Positions 51,790-60,521 of a DNA stretch of 64,000 nt are shown here, in pieces (position 1 is the stretch's first letter; every line of letters starts with the position of its first letter). The notes below the pieces were generated by a model. The model was not told the DNA's origin and ran no database searches. It saw only the letters and a program-made list of their open reading frames with translations. Made by a program: the position numbers and the translations under genes. The DNA lies in NCBI RefSeq assembly GCF_900292035.1, contig NZ_OMPO01000002.1, positions 620,001 to 684,000 of the forward strand. The letters run 5' to 3'. The stretch is from Blastococcus sp. Marseille-P5729 (GTDB taxonomy: Bacteria; Actinomycetota; Actinomycetes; Mycobacteriales; Antricoccaceae).

Positions 51790-52605
51790 ATGCTCATCAC
51801 CGACCCGCAGGACCCCCGTCTCGACGACTTCCGCGATCTGACACGGGCCGACCGCCGTCCCGATCGGCCCGGTGGCCAAGGGCTCGTGATCGCCGGGGGC
51901 GTGCCGGTCGTCGAGCGGCTCCTCGCCTCGCCGTACCCCGTGCGGGCGATCATGGGCGTCGAATCGAAGATTGCCGCGTTGCCGGACACGCGTGCCGTGC
52001 CGTCGTACGTCGTGCCGGTCGAGGTGATGGACGAGGTCGTCGGCTTCCATCTCAACCGCGGTGTCCTCGCCTGCGCGGACCGAGCACCCGCCCCCTCGTT
52101 CTCGGCGTTGATCGCGTGCGCGAGCCGGGTGCTCGTGCTTGAGGGGGTTGGCGATCACGAGAACCTCGGTTCGCTCTTCCGCAATGCGGCGGCGTTCGGC
52201 GCGGACGGCGTCGTGCTCGGGCCACGCTGTTCGGATCCGCTCTACCGCAGGGCGGTGCGGGTCTCGATGGGCAACGTCCTGCGGGTGCCGTTCTGCTCGG
52301 TCGGCACCGAGCCGTCAGCGCGTTCCGCGAGGCGTGACGAGATCGGCTGGCCGCAGGCGCTGCACGAGCTCCGGGCGGCCGGTTTCGAGGTCCTCGCGAT
52401 GACTCCTGATGCATCCGCGATCGACCTACGAACGCTCCCGGCGTCCACCTCCAAGGTCGCGGTCCTCGTCGGCGCTGAAGGCCCGGGACTGACCGACCTG
52501 GCGATGCGGGCCGCGACCCGGACGGTTCGGATCCCGATGGCCGATGGCGTCGACTCCCTGAACGTGGCGACCGCCGCGGCGGTCGCGCTCGCCCACTTCG
52601 CCTGA
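51790..52605 (+). CDS. SpoU/TrmH-family RNA methyltransferase
   Basis: 271 residues. An N-terminal substrate-binding domain precedes a SPOUT methylase core with NLGSLFRNAAAFGADGVVLGP, LYRRAVRVSMGNVL, VAVLVGAEGPGLTD and VRIPMADGVDSLNVATAAAVAL (motifs 1-3, knot fold). Methylates a ribose in tRNA or rRNA; the target is not predictable. ATG at 51790. It matches the position of M. tuberculosis Rv0881. Confidence 0.92.
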   Translation: MLITDPQDPRLDDFRDLTRADRRPDRPGGQGLVIAGGVPVVERLLASPYPVRAIMGVESKIAALPDTRAVPSYVVPVEVMDEVVGFHLNRGVLACADRAPAPSFSALIACASRVLVLEGVGDHENLGSLFRNAAAFGADGVVLGPRCSDPLYRRAVRVSMGNVLRVPFCSVGTEPSARSARRDEIGWPQALHELRAAGFEVLAMTPDASAIDLRTLPASTSKVAVLVGAEGPGLTDLAMRAATRTVRIPMADGVDSLNVATAAAVALAHFA

Positions 52606-52613
52606 GGATCGGG

Positions 52614-53441
52614 TTAGTGACCGGTTTTCCCGCGATCGTCTCGCTTGGGCTGAGGCGGCATCGCGAGCTGGCGGCCGCGCGCGACCAGGGTGCCGGACGT
52701 GTCCCACAGATCGACGTCCTCGCAGCCGTACGGCGCCGAGCCGTACGGCGACCCGTAGATGCGCATCAGGACGACGTCGCCGACCGGCTTGCAGTAGGTG
52801 GTCACCTGCATCTGGAGGGTGGGTGCCCACCCGAAGTTGCCCTGCGCGAACGCGACCGGCGGCCCGATGTCGGAAAACGCGACCAGACCGAGGGTGTCCA
52901 GGGGTCGTCCGTCGCGGAAGCGCACCCAGCAGTAGAGGTCGTTGCGTGGCTGCATGCCCCGCTCGAGACCGAGCCCGGGCACGAACCTCATGTCGACTGC
53001 CTCCCGCATCGCGGGTGCGCCCTTCTCGCCGCTGAGGTCGGGGCATTCGTCGATCGGCGGTACGTCAGGCATCGGCTGCTCGACGTAGGTGTCGCCGAGG
53101 GTCTCCGGAAGCCGGCCCAGGGTCACCAGCGACGTCACCCGTGCGACGCCGTCCTGAACGATCCGGGCCGTCGCGCTGCTGATCCGGCGTCCGACCTTGG
53201 CGACGTCGACCTCGATGTCGAACGGGCCGGGCGTCACCTGGGCCGAGAAGACGGTCGACACCGCGAGGTGGTCGAGGCTGGTGTCGATCACCTGCCCGAC
53301 GGCCTGCGCGTTGATGCCCTGCAGGTAGCCGCCGTTGATGAACTGGCCACCGATGTTCCACGCGGGATCGCACTCACCGCGATGCAGCACGCTCTCGCTG
53401 CGCCGTTCGAGGGCGAACGCCTGGTCCAGCCGGTATGTCAC
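52614..53441 (-). CDS. Acyl-CoA thioesterase family protein (TesB-like)
   Basis: 275 residues, double hot-dog fold. CDPAWNIGGQFINGGYLQGINAQAVGQVID contains the substrate-tunnel region; PPVAFAQGNFGWAPTLQMQVTTY is the second hot-dog hallmark. Hydrolyses acyl-CoA. GTG start at 53441 with ggaggag upstream, overlapping the MFS stop by 4 nt. Third gene of a MarR-MFS-thioesterase operon, which suggests the trio handles one lipophilic or CoA-linked compound. Confidence 0.85.
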   Translation of the reverse strand: MTYRLDQAFALERRSESVLHRGECDPAWNIGGQFINGGYLQGINAQAVGQVIDTSLDHLAVSTVFSAQVTPGPFDIEVDVAKVGRRISSATARIVQDGVARVTSLVTLGRLPETLGDTYVEQPMPDVPPIDECPDLSGEKGAPAMREAVDMRFVPGLGLERGMQPRNDLYCWVRFRDGRPLDTLGLVAFSDIGPPVAFAQGNFGWAPTLQMQVTTYCKPVGDVVLMRIYGSPYGSAPYGCEDVDLWDTSGTLVARGRQLAMPPQPKRDDRGKTGH

Positions 53442-54772
53442 GTGATCTCCTCCATGGGCTCGCGACGATAGGGAATCATTGTCTCGTTGCCGATCTGGAT
53501 CTGGAGGCGGGGTCGGCTGCGGATGTGGGCCTCGATCTGCAGGCCGCCGAGACGGCGCACGAGGATGCCTCCGATGATGACGGCGGCCAGGGCGGTGATC
53601 GCGCCACAGATGGCGATGGTGAGCTGGATCCCCATCAGGTCGGTCATCCACCCGACGATCGGTCCGCCGAAGGCTCCGGTCCCCATCAGTGCCACGAAGT
53701 ACAGGGCCATGACCCGTCCGCGAGTAACTGAGTCGACAGACAGCTGAACGGCCGAGTTGGCCGAGTTCAGGAAGTAGAGGCTCACCACGCCGACCGGTAC
53801 GAGCATCGCCGCGAAGACCCAGTAGCTGCCGACCCATGCGATGGCGATCTCGCTCAGACCGAACAGCAGCGCCGCCATCACCAGGCTGCGCAGCCTAGGC
53901 CGGGACCGCCGGTTGGCCGCCAGCAGCGCGCCCGCGAGGGTTCCCACCGCGAGCGCGGAGGCGAGCAGTCCGTACTCCGCGGCGCCCTGCTGAAAGACGT
54001 GCGTCGACACCAGCGGGATCATCACCTGCAGGTTGAGCCCGAACAGCGAGACCATCGATGCCAGCGCGATGATCAGCAACAGATCCGGCCGGCCGCGCAC
54101 ATAGCGCATCGCCTCACGCACCTGGCCTGGTTCGCGAGCGGCCCGTTGGACGCCGTACGACTGCGACATGTCGATCATGCTCAGCAGCACGATGATCCAC
54201 ACGCTGGATACCGCGTTGATCAGGAAGACCGGGCCGATCCCGATCCAGCCGATCAGCAGACCTGCCACCGCGGGTCCGATCAGCCGTGCCGCATTGAAGG
54301 AGGCCGCATTGAGGCCAACCGCGTTGACCAGGTCCTCCGGGGGCACCAGCTCACTGGCGATCGACGTCCGCGACGGGACTTCGATCGCGTTCGCGATGCC
54401 GAGCACGAGGGCGAGCAGGTAGACATGCCACACGACCACTACCTCGGCGAGGACGAGCACTCCCAGGACGGCGGCCGCGATCGCCACGGTCGCCTGGGTC
54501 GCCCTCTGGACGTTGCGCTTGTCCATCCGGTCCGCCAGCACACCGCCGACCATGCCAAGGACCAGCGTGGGCGCGAACTGCAAGAAGGTGATCAGGCCGA
54601 TGGCCACCGGATCCTGATCGGTGAGCACGAGCACCAACCAGTCCTGGGCGATGCGCTGCATCCAGGTTCCGGTGTTGGAGAAGATCGCGCCGATGGCGTA
54701 GAGGCGGTAGTTGCGGTGGCGCAGCGACCGAAAGACGCCCGTGCCGCTGGTCGAAGCCTCCGCGCGGGTCAC
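53438..54772 (-). CDS. MFS transporter
   Basis: 444 residues, about 12 membrane helices. FRSLRHRNYRLYAIGAIFSNTGTWMQRIAQDWLVLVLTDQDPVAIGLITFLQFAPTLVLGMVGGVLADRMDKRNV is the DHA3-type opening. Starts with a GTG overlapping the MarR stop by 4 nt, and ends overlapping the thioesterase start. Probably exports a toxic compound under MarR control. Confidence 0.9.
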   Translation of the reverse strand: MTRAEASTSGTGVFRSLRHRNYRLYAIGAIFSNTGTWMQRIAQDWLVLVLTDQDPVAIGLITFLQFAPTLVLGMVGGVLADRMDKRNVQRATQATVAIAAAVLGVLVLAEVVVVWHVYLLALVLGIANAIEVPSRTSIASELVPPEDLVNAVGLNAASFNAARLIGPAVAGLLIGWIGIGPVFLINAVSSVWIIVLLSMIDMSQSYGVQRAAREPGQVREAMRYVRGRPDLLLIIALASMVSLFGLNLQVMIPLVSTHVFQQGAAEYGLLASALAVGTLAGALLAANRRSRPRLRSLVMAALLFGLSEIAIAWVGSYWVFAAMLVPVGVVSLYFLNSANSAVQLSVDSVTRGRVMALYFVALMGTGAFGGPIVGWMTDLMGIQLTIAICGAITALAAVIIGGILVRRLGGLQIEAHIRSRPRLQIQIGNETMIPYRREPMEEIT

Positions 54773-55203
54773 TCCCCGATCAGCCGCATGAGGATGAGGC
54801 TCGCCTCGACCAGGGTCTGCTTGTCCTCCTCGGAGAGATCCTTGATCTGATCCGCGAGCCAGGCCTCGCGTGTCCGCGCCTCTTCGGCGAGGATCTCGTG
54901 GCCCTTGTCAGTGAGGCTGACCAGCACCTGCCGGCCGTCGTTCGGGTCACTCTTGCGAGTGACCAGGCCATAATCGTGCAACGTGGTGATGACCCGCGTC
55001 ATCGACGGAGGCTGCACGTGCTCCCGCGCGGCCAGCTCGCCCAGGGTCAGCTCGCCGGCGGCCTGGATGCTGGCCATGGCGGACAGCTGGGTCAGCGTGA
55101 TCCGCCGCGCGCCCACCGCGCGGAGCCGACGCATCGTCCGCGTGGTCGCGACGCGCAGCACCCCCGCCACGTTGACTGGGCCGGATCCCGATTCGGTGCT
55201 CAC
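54769..55203 (-). CDS. MarR-family transcriptional regulator
   Basis: 144 residues. Winged HTH with ITLTQLSAMASIQAAGELTLGELAAREHVQPPSMTRVITTLHDYGLVTRKSDPNDGRQVLVSLTDKGHEIL, textbook MarR. It heads the operon MarR-MFS-thioesterase, all joined by 4-nt overlaps. GTG start; the mRNA is probably nearly leaderless because TTAGCAAAGC at 55215-55224 overlaps the likely -10 (TAATCT). The position matches Rv0880 in M. tuberculosis. Confidence 0.92.
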   Translation of the reverse strand: MSTESGSGPVNVAGVLRVATTRTMRRLRAVGARRITLTQLSAMASIQAAGELTLGELAAREHVQPPSMTRVITTLHDYGLVTRKSDPNDGRQVLVSLTDKGHEILAEEARTREAWLADQIKDLSEEDKQTLVEASLILMRLIGE

Positions 55204-55214
55204 AAGTAGTTAGA

Positions 55215-55224
55215 TTAGCAAAGC
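55215..55224 (-). promoter_or_regulatory. Motif TTAGCAAAGC at the MarR promoter
   Basis: A ten-base match to the left part of the palindrome at 30841-30853. Here it lies 12 bp upstream of the MarR GTG. A candidate site for MarR itself. Confidence 0.4.
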
Positions 55225-55249
55225 ACCCACAGTTTTCGGGAACGCGAGA

Positions 55250-56815
55250 TCAGGAGAACAGCTGCCTGATCGGGTCGATGGCGAAGTAGATCACGAACAG
55301 CACCGTCACGATCCACATCAGCCAGTGGATCTCACGGCGCTTGCCGGTGACGACGTGCAGCAGCACCCAGGCGATGAACCCGGCACCGATGCCGTTGGTG
55401 ATCGAGTAAGTGAACGGCATCAGCGCGATCGTCAAGAAGATCGGGACGACTTCGGTGAAGTCGCGCAGATCGAGCTCCTTGACCTGCATGATCATCAGCG
55501 CACCCACGATGATCAGCGCCGGGGCCGCCGCCTCGCTCGGGACGATGTTGACCAGGGGCGCGAAGAACATCGCGATCAGGAACATGACGCCGGTGACCAC
55601 CGAGGCCAGGCCCGTGCGGGCGCCGTCCGCGACACCGGACGTCGACTCGATGTAGGTCGTGTTGGACGAGACGCTGGCCGCGCCACCGGCGACGGCCGAC
55701 AGCGAGTCGACGACCAGGATCCGGTCCAGGTTGTCGACCTTTCCGTCGTCCTTGAGCAGGTTCGCCTCCGACGCAACCGCGACGGTGGTGCCCATCGTGT
55801 CGAAGAAGTCGGCCAGCATGAGGGTGAAGATGATCAGGATCGCGCCGATGGCCGAGGCCTGGAAGGCACCGAAGAGGTCGACGTCGCCGATGATCGACAG
55901 GTCGGGTGCGGCGACGACCTGATCGGGCAGAGCGGGAACGTTCAGCTGCCACCCGGTCGCGTTGGCAATCTCGCCGTCCGCCCCGATGTGCGGGCCGACC
56001 TTCGCGATCCGTTCGATGATGATCGCCAGGACCGTGGCGGTGATGATCGCGATCAGGATCGAGCCGCGGACCCGCTTGACGTAGAGCACGGCCATCAGCA
56101 GGACGCCGATGACGAACACCAGCACCGGCCAGCCCTTCAGCTCGCCGAACTGCCCCATCAGCACCGGGGCGCCGGTCTCGTGTGGCTGGGTGAATCCGGC
56201 GTCCTTCAGGCCGATGAAGGTGAGGAACAGACCGATGCCGACCGAGATCGCGATCTTCAGCTGGTGCGGGATCGCTTCGAACACCGCGCGGCGGAAGCCG
56301 GTGACGACCAGCAGCGTGATCAGCACGCCTTCCAGCACGACCAGGCCCATCACCTGCTCCCAGGGCAGCTGGAACTGGGCGATCGCCGCGACCTGGGCGT
56401 TGATGCCCAGGCCGGCGGCGAGGGCCATCGGGAACTTGCCGACTACACCCATCAGGATCGTCATGACGGCGGCGACCAGCGCAGTCGTCGAGGCGACGGC
56501 GGCGAACGGCAGCTGGGCGCCGGTCATGTCGGCGACACCGGTCAGGATGATCGGGTTCAGCACGATGATGTAGGCCATCGTGAAGAAGGTGGTCAGGCCG
56601 CCGCGGATCTCACGGGCCATCGTCGATCCGCGTCTGGTGATCTCGAAGTAGCGATCGAGGCCGCCGCGCGCACCGGACGCCTCGCCCCCGGGCGTCGGGC
56701 CCGCACCGGACGTCGTGCCCGACGGGTGGACGTCGTCCCGGGCCGGATCGGGCACTGCGGACGCCCCTCGCGCGCTGTCGGCCCGGCGTACGTCATCCGG
56801 TCGGTTCTCGCTCAT
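55250..56815 (-). CDS. NCS2-family purine permease (AzgA/GhxP-like)
   Basis: 521 residues, about 12-14 membrane helices after a 50-residue polar N-terminus. YFEITRRGSTMAREIRGGLTTFFTMAYIIVLNP, GLGINAQVAAI, AISVGIGLFLTFIGLKDAGF and MLADFFDTMGTTVAVASEANLL with SSNTTYIESTSGVADGARTGLAS are hallmarks of the AzgA/PbuG hypoxanthine-guanine-adenine group. Proton symport of purines. ATG at 56815. Confidence 0.93.
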   Translation of the reverse strand: MSENRPDDVRRADSARGASAVPDPARDDVHPSGTTSGAGPTPGGEASGARGGLDRYFEITRRGSTMAREIRGGLTTFFTMAYIIVLNPIILTGVADMTGAQLPFAAVASTTALVAAVMTILMGVVGKFPMALAAGLGINAQVAAIAQFQLPWEQVMGLVVLEGVLITLLVVTGFRRAVFEAIPHQLKIAISVGIGLFLTFIGLKDAGFTQPHETGAPVLMGQFGELKGWPVLVFVIGVLLMAVLYVKRVRGSILIAIITATVLAIIIERIAKVGPHIGADGEIANATGWQLNVPALPDQVVAAPDLSIIGDVDLFGAFQASAIGAILIIFTLMLADFFDTMGTTVAVASEANLLKDDGKVDNLDRILVVDSLSAVAGGAASVSSNTTYIESTSGVADGARTGLASVVTGVMFLIAMFFAPLVNIVPSEAAAPALIIVGALMIMQVKELDLRDFTEVVPIFLTIALMPFTYSITNGIGAGFIAWVLLHVVTGKRREIHWLMWIVTVLFVIYFAIDPIRQLFS

Positions 56816-56944
56816 GCCTCGCCCATTCGTTCATGTCGGTCGGCCCCCGGTGTGAAGACCAGGTGAGAGAAACTACCGGAGCACTTCGGGAGCCCACTAG
56901 CCCGCCGGGCCATTCGTGAGCGAGACCACCGCTAGTCTGGTGCA

Positions 56945-57163
56945 GTGCCCCAGCAGCTGCGTCCCGCTCCACCGCCCGATCAGGTCGATACCCGCCGTCT
57001 CGTACTGATCGGCACGGCCCTGTTTGCGCTGGCCGCGGTCGTGATCGCCCTCGTTCCGTCGCTGCGCGTGCGAAGCGACGGACTGTGGCTGTGGACCGCA
57101 ATCGCAGGCGCGGGGCTGGGCGTCATCGGCCAGCTGGTCATGCGCTGGCAGAAAGCCCCCTAA
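56945..57163 (+). CDS. DUF2530 small membrane protein
   Basis: 72 residues. Two membrane segments (LVLIGTALFALAAVVIALVPSL and LWLWTAIAGAGLGVIGQLVM) with a proline-rich start PQQLRPAPPPDQVDTRR. Matches the DUF2530 family, found next to the MarR/purine-permease region in actinobacteria. Function unknown. GTG start at 56945. Confidence 0.8.
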   Translation: MPQQLRPAPPPDQVDTRRLVLIGTALFALAAVVIALVPSLRVRSDGLWLWTAIAGAGLGVIGQLVMRWQKAP

Positions 57164-57210
57164 CCACTACCCGCCAAAAGTTCTTTTCGCCATACCCCTT
57201 GCACTCGTAC

Positions 57211-57226
57211 TCGAACGTATGTACGA
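57211..57226 (+). promoter_or_regulatory. LexA-box-like site upstream of DUF222-HNH gene 2
   Basis: TCGAACGTATGTACGA, identical to 7537-7552. The similarity continues for about 30 bp toward the start (GAT..T.AT.AGAT.CCGAGG), so the two promoters are paralogous. Confidence 0.6.
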
Positions 57227-57256
57227 TGTTGATAGATGCCGAGGGAGGTGACCACC

Positions 57257-59218
57257 ATGGACAACCAGCCAACCGACCACAGCGAGACAAGCCAGGAACC
57301 AGTGGTCGTCACTTCAGCTCCTGCTCCTGAGTCTCGACTCGCTGGCGCTCGCCCAACCCAAGCGTCGCCGTCGCTCAGCACAGGCGACCGGAGCGAGGCG
57401 CTCGAGGAACGGGCGATGTCGAGCGGCGCGGAGACGCCGGACGGCGCCTGCGGAGCCGCAGCAGACCCCACCCCAACGGCGGACGCTGCGTCCCCGGCGG
57501 AGCCGGACTGGGCGATCGCTGCTGCCGCCTCGCCGGGTGATGCGGAGCGGTTGTGGTTGGCGAGTGATTCCGCGCGTGAGCTCGACCGTGATCTGGATGA
57601 GGCGTTCGATCTGCTGCAGCGTGGGTATGAGTTGTTGCTGGGGATCGGGGAGGAGGGCGAGCTGGGCGCGTTGGGCCCGGAGCGGCTGATCGGGATGGCG
57701 CAGCGGTTGGAGGCGCACCGGACCCGGCTGATCATGGTCGACTCGTACGTGATCGAAGCCGCGACCGAGGACCGGTTGCAGGATCACGTGTGCGCCTCCT
57801 CGATCCCCCTGGCTCTCTGCCAGGTGCTGCACATCTCCAGTGGTGAGGCGAACGCGCGCGCGAAACGCGCGCAGCAGCTGGTGCCGCAGAACGGGTTCAG
57901 CAGCGGCGCCACCCCGCCGCGCCTGCCGCTGCTGGCCGACGCGGTCCGTGACGGCGCGGGGGTGTCGAGCGGTCAGGTGGATGTGATCTGCAAGGCCATG
58001 TCGCGCGTGGTGCAGAACCCCGACCTGACCCATGAGAAGCGCGAGCTCGCCGAGCACCTGCTGGTGCACCAGGCCGCCCGGTTGACGCATAAGGAGCTGG
58101 AGGTCGCGGCGGAGAAGGTCGAGGAGGTCGTCAACCCCGACGGCACCCTGCCCAGCGACGAAGTCGCCGCCGCGCGGCGTGGGGTGGTGATCGGGCCCGA
58201 AGGCCGCGACGGCACGCACAAGATCTCCGGCGCCCTGACCCGGGAGGGCAAGGCGCTGTTCGATGCCGCGATCGGGCCGTTCGCCGCGCCCCGCCCCGCT
58301 GATGCCGATGGTGCGGATGACCGGTCGGCGGCGCAGCGCACCCACGACGGGCTGCAGGACGCCTGCCAGCGGCTGCTGGAGCTCGCCGGCGCGCCCGCGT
58401 CCGGAGGCACGGCCGCGACGGTGCACATCACCATCGACCTCGACCGCCTCATCGAAGCCATCGCCCAGCTCCAGGACGACACCGCGGGCAAGGCCGCGCA
58501 GCAGGCCGTGGGGCGGGTCGCCGGGGGTGACCGGTTGACGATCACCGAGATCCTCCGCCTCGCCCAGGACGCGACGTTGGTTCCGGTGTGGATGAGCGCC
58601 CTCCACGGCATCGTGGCCTACGGCCGCGACCGCCGGACCGCCTCGCCCGCCCAGACGCACGCGTTGATCGCCCGGGACGGCGGGTGCAGCTTCCCCGGAT
58701 GCCAAGCCCCACCCGACTGGTGCCAGCGCCACCACGTGATCGCGTGGTGGTCAGGCGGCCACACCGACCTGGACAATTTGACCCTGGTGTGCGGGTATCA
58801 CCACCGCGAATTCGAACGCCGCGGCTGGGCCGTCGACATCATCAACGGCATCCCCGTCTGGACCCCACCTCGATGGCTCGACCCCGACCAAGCCCCCCAA
58901 ATCAACGCCCGGATCAAGATCCCCTGCCACACAGAGATCGACCACCTCGCCGAGGCTGTCAAACACGCGCGAGAACAACGAGCCCGAAGCCGGGGCGGGG
59001 GCGGAGGCAGAGATCCCGGCGACCCCGCAGACCCCCTCGGGCTGCTCGGCGGCCTGCTCGATACCGGGGAGGACATCGACGAGCTCATCCAGCTCATCGC
59101 CACCCACATCCCCACCGAACAACGCGACGCCTTCTACCGCGACGCCGCCAACCTCATCACCACCCACCTCGGCCCAGCCGCCGCCCGCGGCCCAGCCGCC
59201 CCGGCGTCCACCCGCTAG
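57257..59218 (+). CDS. DUF222 (13E12-type) HNH endonuclease-domain protein 2
   Basis: 653 residues from the ATG at 57257 with gggagg 8 nt upstream. About 100 extra N-terminal residues (Ser/Glu/Ala-rich, likely disordered) precede the DUF222 region. The HNH domain lies near 475-520: CSFPGCQAPPDW, CQRHHVIAWWSGGHTDLDNLTLVC, HH, N and cysteines intact. Otherwise similar to copy 1 over most of its length, with a Gly-rich linker near the C-terminus. Shares the LexA-like promoter with copy 1, so the two are probably co-induced. Confidence 0.9.
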   Translation: MDNQPTDHSETSQEPVVVTSAPAPESRLAGARPTQASPSLSTGDRSEALEERAMSSGAETPDGACGAAADPTPTADAASPAEPDWAIAAAASPGDAERLWLASDSARELDRDLDEAFDLLQRGYELLLGIGEEGELGALGPERLIGMAQRLEAHRTRLIMVDSYVIEAATEDRLQDHVCASSIPLALCQVLHISSGEANARAKRAQQLVPQNGFSSGATPPRLPLLADAVRDGAGVSSGQVDVICKAMSRVVQNPDLTHEKRELAEHLLVHQAARLTHKELEVAAEKVEEVVNPDGTLPSDEVAAARRGVVIGPEGRDGTHKISGALTREGKALFDAAIGPFAAPRPADADGADDRSAAQRTHDGLQDACQRLLELAGAPASGGTAATVHITIDLDRLIEAIAQLQDDTAGKAAQQAVGRVAGGDRLTITEILRLAQDATLVPVWMSALHGIVAYGRDRRTASPAQTHALIARDGGCSFPGCQAPPDWCQRHHVIAWWSGGHTDLDNLTLVCGYHHREFERRGWAVDIINGIPVWTPPRWLDPDQAPQINARIKIPCHTEIDHLAEAVKHAREQRARSRGGGGGRDPGDPADPLGLLGGLLDTGEDIDELIQLIATHIPTEQRDAFYRDAANLITTHLGPAAARGPAAPASTR

Positions 59219-59367
59219 CGCGCGAGGCCAGCCAGCCTCCACCTGCGGGGCAGGTCCACCCGCGGCTCCCTGCACTCCGATCGCTCGTACTGAGCGACGT
59301 CGAAGTGGCCACTGCAGGCCTCGCGCCGGTCGCCCGTACCGAGCGGAGACGAAGTGACGACCGGCTG

Positions 59368-60375
59368 CTATCGCTTGGTGCGGGAAAGGCGCGGGGAGTG
59401 TGCCACTTGATCGGTGGACGTCGGCTTGGTGCGGGCCGCGAACGCGACCCGCACGGCGTGCATCACCTGCGCAGGCGTGAGGCGGACAACCGACTCGGTC
59501 TCCTGCTTCTGCAGCCGGACAGCGGCATCAGCGAGAACTGCAGTCAAGGTCACGCGCGCGCGTTCTCGACGCTCAGGGCTCAGTTCGCCTCTGCCGCGGG
59601 CAAGCCGCGCCAGATCGACGCGCACCGTGTCGTAGATGACCTCGCCACGGGCAGCCAGTTCCACGTTCATGTTGGCCGTGGCATCCGAATGCGCACCGCA
59701 CCCGTAGTCGGCGGAGACCACCTGACCATCGGCGGGCGAGATCTCGTTGGCGCACGCCCCGAACATCCCCTGCAGCGAACCCGCGAGCGGCAGATAGAAC
59801 CCGCAGGTCCCACAGCCGGCGGGGGCATGCCGCGCCATCGCGGTCTGCCCACCGCGCGTTCCGTTCCGCCACCGAGCGGCGGCGTCGAGGCGCCCTTCGC
59901 GCGAGAGCACCCGCTCGCGGCCCAGCCCCAGCTCCCACGCCACCGCCTCGACCTGCGGGTCGTCGCTGAGGGTGTAGCCCGGTGCGAGCCGCTCGTCATC
60001 GGGATCGGAGGGGACGACGTCACCAGGATGCAGATCCTCAGGGCGCAGCCGGTCGGCCCACGGGATCCACTGCGACGGTCTGATCGACCCGTCCCCGGGA
60101 AGCAGCACCACCTCACTCACGGTCGGGTCGCCGCCCGGAGCCCGCGCGATGCTCACCGCCCAGTCCCAGCCCACGTATCCCGGCAACGACGCGGCGAACC
60201 GATGCGTCGCTGCGAAACCGAAACCGCTGGGCTCCTCCACCACGCCGAGATGCCCGCCCACCTGGACCGCCGGCACGTCCTCGAGCAGTGCCTCGCGGGC
60301 GAGGTCGACGGCGGTCGCGAGCGTCTGGTCGATCGGCTCCGGCACCGCCGAAGCCGCGGATGGTGCGGTCTGCAT
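59368..60375 (-). CDS. DUF3027 family protein
   Basis: 335 residues. Characteristic segments: GGHLGVVEEPSGFGFAATHRFAASLPGYVGWDWAVSIARA, WIPWADRLRPEDLHPGDVVPSDPDDERLAPGY and HAPAGCGTCGFYLPLAGSLQGMFGACANEISPADGQVVSADYGCGAHSDAT, with conserved cysteines (CGTC, CAN, CGAH) that could hold a metal. Conserved in actinobacteria next to the MFS gene that follows (M. tuberculosis Rv0877-Rv0876c, opposite orientation as here). Function unknown. ATG at 60375. Confidence 0.88.
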   Translation of the reverse strand: MQTAPSAASAVPEPIDQTLATAVDLAREALLEDVPAVQVGGHLGVVEEPSGFGFAATHRFAASLPGYVGWDWAVSIARAPGGDPTVSEVVLLPGDGSIRPSQWIPWADRLRPEDLHPGDVVPSDPDDERLAPGYTLSDDPQVEAVAWELGLGRERVLSREGRLDAAARWRNGTRGGQTAMARHAPAGCGTCGFYLPLAGSLQGMFGACANEISPADGQVVSADYGCGAHSDATANMNVELAARGEVIYDTVRVDLARLARGRGELSPERRERARVTLTAVLADAAVRLQKQETESVVRLTPAQVMHAVRVAFAARTKPTSTDQVAHSPRLSRTKR

Positions 60376-60521
60376 CCCGTCATTGTCCCTCAGCGGGACG
60401 GCGCCCGCAGCGCGACCCCGCGATCGGCCCTCACGGCGCGACCTGCGACCGGACCCGAGCGATACCGGCACACCTCCGGGGTGCCCGGACATCGTCGGTT
60501 CGGTGAGGGAAGATAGAGCCC

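Noticed and set aside
55325-56866. 513-residue plus-strand ORF opposite the purine permease
   Set aside because: Its Asp/Arg/His-rich text is the antisense of membrane-helix codons; the permease frame has clear homology.
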